A DNA stretch of 64,000 bases from assembly GCA_017631055.1 (NCBI GenBank), contig JAGBTZ010000033.1, positions 43,050 through 107,049 of the forward strand. Reading direction: 5' to 3'. Source of the stretch: Alistipes sp. (GTDB lineage Bacteria; Bacteroidota; Bacteroidia; Bacteroidales; Rikenellaceae). The notes below the pieces were generated by a model. The model was not told where the DNA came from and did no database searches. It saw nothing but the letters and a program-made list of their open reading frames with translations. The stretch's first letter is position 1. Each line of letters opens with the position of its first letter. Below, piece by piece: positions 61,616 through 64,000 of the stretch. Position numbers and translations under genes: made by a program.

Positions 61616-62104
61616 ATGAAAAAGATATTGAGCCTGCTCTGCCTGCTTATGGGAGCAACTTCGCTCTTCGCTCAGCAGTTGCCTGACGTAAAGATCGAGG
61701 ATATCGAAGGAAAGATTGTCGCAGTGCGCGACCTTGTCAAGGGTAAGCCGATGATTATCTCCTATTGGTCTATCGCCTGCAAGCCCTGCATCCAGGAACT
61801 CAACGCCATCAACGATGCGTTGGAGGATTGGCGCAAGGAGGCAGATTTTACGGTTGTGGCCGTCTCGACAGACGATGCTCGCCTAAAGGCTGCAGCAAAG
61901 AATATGGCAACCTCGCGCGGTTGGGAGTTCACCTGCCTGTTTGACGACAAGCAGACCCTGCGCCGTGCGATGAACGTAACCCTCACCCCGCAGGCCTTTG
62001 TGGTCGATGCCGAGGGTAATGTCATCTATTCACACTCGGGCTACACCCCGGGTAGCGAGGAGGAACTCTTCGAAAAGATTCTCGAACTGAAGAAGAAAAA
62101 GTAA
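61616..62104 (+). CDS. TlpA/ResA-like periplasmic thioredoxin
   Basis: A 162-residue exported thioredoxin-fold protein (signal peptide MKKILSLLCLLMGATSLFAQ). The redox motif is Cys 55-Lys-Pro-Cys 58 in WSIACKPC, where thioredoxins have WCxxC, so the Trp is displaced by three residues. The cis-Pro segment is LTPQAFVVD. It could reduce disulphides in partner proteins of the cluster. It starts 91 nt after the large lipoprotein and ends 6 nt before the barrel gene. Confidence 0.85.
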   Translation: MKKILSLLCLLMGATSLFAQQLPDVKIEDIEGKIVAVRDLVKGKPMIISYWSIACKPCIQELNAINDALEDWRKEADFTVVAVSTDDARLKAAAKNMATSRGWEFTCLFDDKQTLRRAMNVTLTPQAFVVDAEGNVIYSHSGYTPGSEEELFEKILELKKKK

Positions 62105-62110
62105 GCGAAG

Positions 62111-63700
62111 ATGAAATTTTTAGCAACTATATTGCTTGCCATTGCTGCCATTGCTCCGGCTATGGCACAGAAGAGCATTGGCAACGGCCAGGTTTCGGGT
62201 AGCTTCGAATCGACCTCGATAGGCTATCTGGACGATAAAAAGTTGGGCGATGCCCCCGAGGACCACTTCGGCTCGAACAACTACCTGAAGGTCGACTATT
62301 CGAATGGTCGCTTCTCGGCGGGTATCCAGGCCAACGCCTTTCTGCCCGTATTGCAGGGTTATGAAGATTTGGCCGATGGATATAAGTTCTATCTTGCATC
62401 GAAGTATATCCAGTGGGCTGACAAGAACTACGAGATTTTGGTGGGCGACATCTTCGACCAGTATGGTAACGGACTTATCTATCGTTCGTTTGAGGATCGC
62501 CAGCTCGGCTTCAACAACTCGATTGAGGGTGTTCGCGCAGCCTACAACTTTGGTCGCTTTGTCCAGCTGAAGGGAATGTATGGCCGCCCTCGCCTCTACA
62601 CCGAGTACGCCTCATCGTGGGTCAGAGGAGCCGACCTTATCGTGTCGCTTGCCGATATTTGCGACATTCAGGAGAACATGACACTCTCGTTAGAGGGTAG
62701 TTACGTCAACCGTTTCCAGAAACTCACCTTGGGCGATGACCGCGACAAGTTAATCTTCGAGACAGCGGGATTGGATAACCCCAATCTGAATATGTACTCG
62801 GGCCGTCTGAATTTCGGTTGGAACGGGCTCTCGCTCCGTGGCGAGTATGTCCACAAGGGCAAAGACCTCAACCTCGATGCAGTTGACGGCATGGCATCAA
62901 ACGGCTCGGCTATCTATGCAGAGTTGGGCTACAGCCATGGCGGATTTAGCGCAGTGGCGACCTATCGCCAACTGAAGAATATGACTACACGCGCTTCGCT
63001 CTACGATGACGGCACTGGCAATGCGATAAACTACCTGCCGGCACTCACCCGCCAATATACCTATATGTTGGCAAACCTCAATCCCTATCAGGTCTATGCT
63101 TTGGGCGAGATGGGAGGTCAGGCCGACATCTGCTACTCACTGCGCAGCAAGGAGAGCCGATATCGCTATTGGAACTTCCACGCCAACTTCTCGACCTTCT
63201 ACAATTCATTCTCGAAGAGGGTTATGTGGCGCGATATCAACTTCGATGTCGAGCGTCAGTGGAGCAAGAAACTCAAGACCATCTTCCTCTTCTCGCGCCA
63301 AGAGTGGAGCAAGTCGCTCGGATACCAGGATCTCTACGGCTCGAATATCTTTGTGGGCGATGTGACCTACAAGTTCGACCGCAAGAAGTCGTTGCGCGTG
63401 GAGTTGCAGTACCTCTTGGCCGACCGCCACGAGGGCGAGTACGACTATGAGGGCGACTGGGTTGCGGGTTTGGCAGAGTTCAGCCTGGCTCCGCACTGGA
63501 GTTTCTTTGTGCAGGATATGTACAATATCGACAAGACCAAGACTCACTACTATAGCGGTGGTTTCAGCTACACCTACAACCGCACCCGCGTACAGCTCAG
63601 CTATGGCCGCAACCGTGCCGGCTACATCTGCTCGGGCGGTGTTTGTCGCTTCTCGCCGGCATATACAGGTGTAAATCTGGTGCTGACCTCGTCGTTCTAA
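62111..63700 (+). CDS. DUF6029-like outer-membrane protein
   Basis: A 529-residue exported protein with signal peptide MKFLATILLAIAAIAPAMAQ and then dense amphipathic beta strands rich in Tyr, Phe and Gly, ending ...VNLVLTSSF with terminal Phe, as expected for an outer-membrane barrel. It resembles DUF6029 proteins of Bacteroidales, which are of unknown function. It follows the thioredoxin gene by 6 nt and precedes a lipoprotein gene by 39 nt. Confidence 0.7.
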   Translation: MKFLATILLAIAAIAPAMAQKSIGNGQVSGSFESTSIGYLDDKKLGDAPEDHFGSNNYLKVDYSNGRFSAGIQANAFLPVLQGYEDLADGYKFYLASKYIQWADKNYEILVGDIFDQYGNGLIYRSFEDRQLGFNNSIEGVRAAYNFGRFVQLKGMYGRPRLYTEYASSWVRGADLIVSLADICDIQENMTLSLEGSYVNRFQKLTLGDDRDKLIFETAGLDNPNLNMYSGRLNFGWNGLSLRGEYVHKGKDLNLDAVDGMASNGSAIYAELGYSHGGFSAVATYRQLKNMTTRASLYDDGTGNAINYLPALTRQYTYMLANLNPYQVYALGEMGGQADICYSLRSKESRYRYWNFHANFSTFYNSFSKRVMWRDINFDVERQWSKKLKTIFLFSRQEWSKSLGYQDLYGSNIFVGDVTYKFDRKKSLRVELQYLLADRHEGEYDYEGDWVAGLAEFSLAPHWSFFVQDMYNIDKTKTHYYSGGFSYTYNRTRVQLSYGRNRAGYICSGGVCRFSPAYTGVNLVLTSSF

Positions 63701-63739
63701 ACCAAACGTGTAACGATTACAAAACAAAAAATAGAAAAG

Positions 63740-64000
63740 ATGAAAAATTTGAAATTTTTAGCAATGTTCTTTGCCGCAGCCCTCTCGTTTGCGGCTTGTG
63801 AGCCCGCGGGTGAGGAGACTCTCGATGGCGAACTCATTTTGAAGGCTACCCCTTCGATTATCCTCTGTGACGGCAAGTCTGCATCAACCCTCGAGGCTAC
63901 CATCGGTGGCAAGAAGGTTACCGAGGAACTTACCATCTTCGATGACAAGAACCGTGAACTCAACCTCCCCGATATGAAGTTCACCACCACCAAGGCAGGC
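63740..64000 (+). CDS. Predicted lipoprotein, 3'-truncated by window (possibly Omp28-like)
   Basis: Only the first 87 codons are in the window. The start MKNLKFLAMFFAAALSFAAC gives a signal with lipobox FAAC (Cys 20). The mature part begins EPAGEETLDGELILKATPS and looks like an Ig-like strand set. In related genomes an Omp28-type protein is often beside DUF6029 genes; that identity is a guess from context. Confidence 0.55.
   Translation, partial: MKNLKFLAMFFAAALSFAACEPAGEETLDGELILKATPSIILCDGKSASTLEATIGGKKVTEELTIFDDKNRELNLPDMKFTTTKAG

Overview
The window is an ordinary, gene-dense stretch of a Bacteroidota (Bacteroidales) chromosome. Four things point there: a SusC/SusD pair, many TAnnTTTG promoter boxes of the Bacteroides primary sigma type, the acpP-fabF-rnc block, and family-specific genes (DUF4837, DUF3127, DUF6029-like, PG0541-like, the PspC/PadR/DUF2807 group). 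Gene content and base composition would suit Alistipes/Rikenellaceae. That genus is an inference, not something proven here. No rRNA, insertion sequence or CRISPR array was seen.

Layout. 0-3 kb: end of an RND efflux pump with its small partner gene. 3-12 kb: greA, a DUF4837 lipoprotein, a NodB deacetylase with ubiX, then gcvT-ftsY-rimO. 12-15 kb: a zapA operon, a well-supported 6S RNA, and rny. 14.7-15.5 kb: a gene-free island of repeats ending in tRNA-Leu. 15.6-18 kb: a DAACS symporter, rpsT, tRNA-Glu and rpsU. 18-29 kb: a minus-strand block with an HhH protein, ubiD, an OPA transporter, a GH2 enzyme, outer-membrane phospholipase A, and the tyrA/aroF-CM/aminotransferase/pheA operon. That operon is preceded by a previously unannotated Phe/Tyr-rich leader peptide and an attenuator. 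29-42 kb: a GH88 enzyme, a DUF3127 protein, a SusC/SusD locus with two lipoproteins, and a secreted GH65 enzyme. 42-46 kb: a PspC/PadR/DUF2807 operon. 46-49 kb: 2-oxoacid:ferredoxin oxidoreductase. 49-52 kb: an isolated phage-type module (terminase large subunit, a small unknown protein, an S24 repressor) with a compact promoter switch. 52-58 kb: radC, rnc, fabF, acpP, pepE, a YraN gene and waaA. 58-64 kb: a cell-envelope cluster of a giant lipoprotein, a TlpA-like thioredoxin, a DUF6029-like barrel and a cut-off lipoprotein.

The most notable observations are: (1) the pheA leader peptide and attenuator; (2) the lone, catalytically intact terminase beside a repressor with overlapping opposed promoters and two near-identical palindromes; (3) a 6S RNA with a long closing stem between zapA and rny; (4) a family of composite intergenic repeats whose small hairpin shows compensatory base changes.
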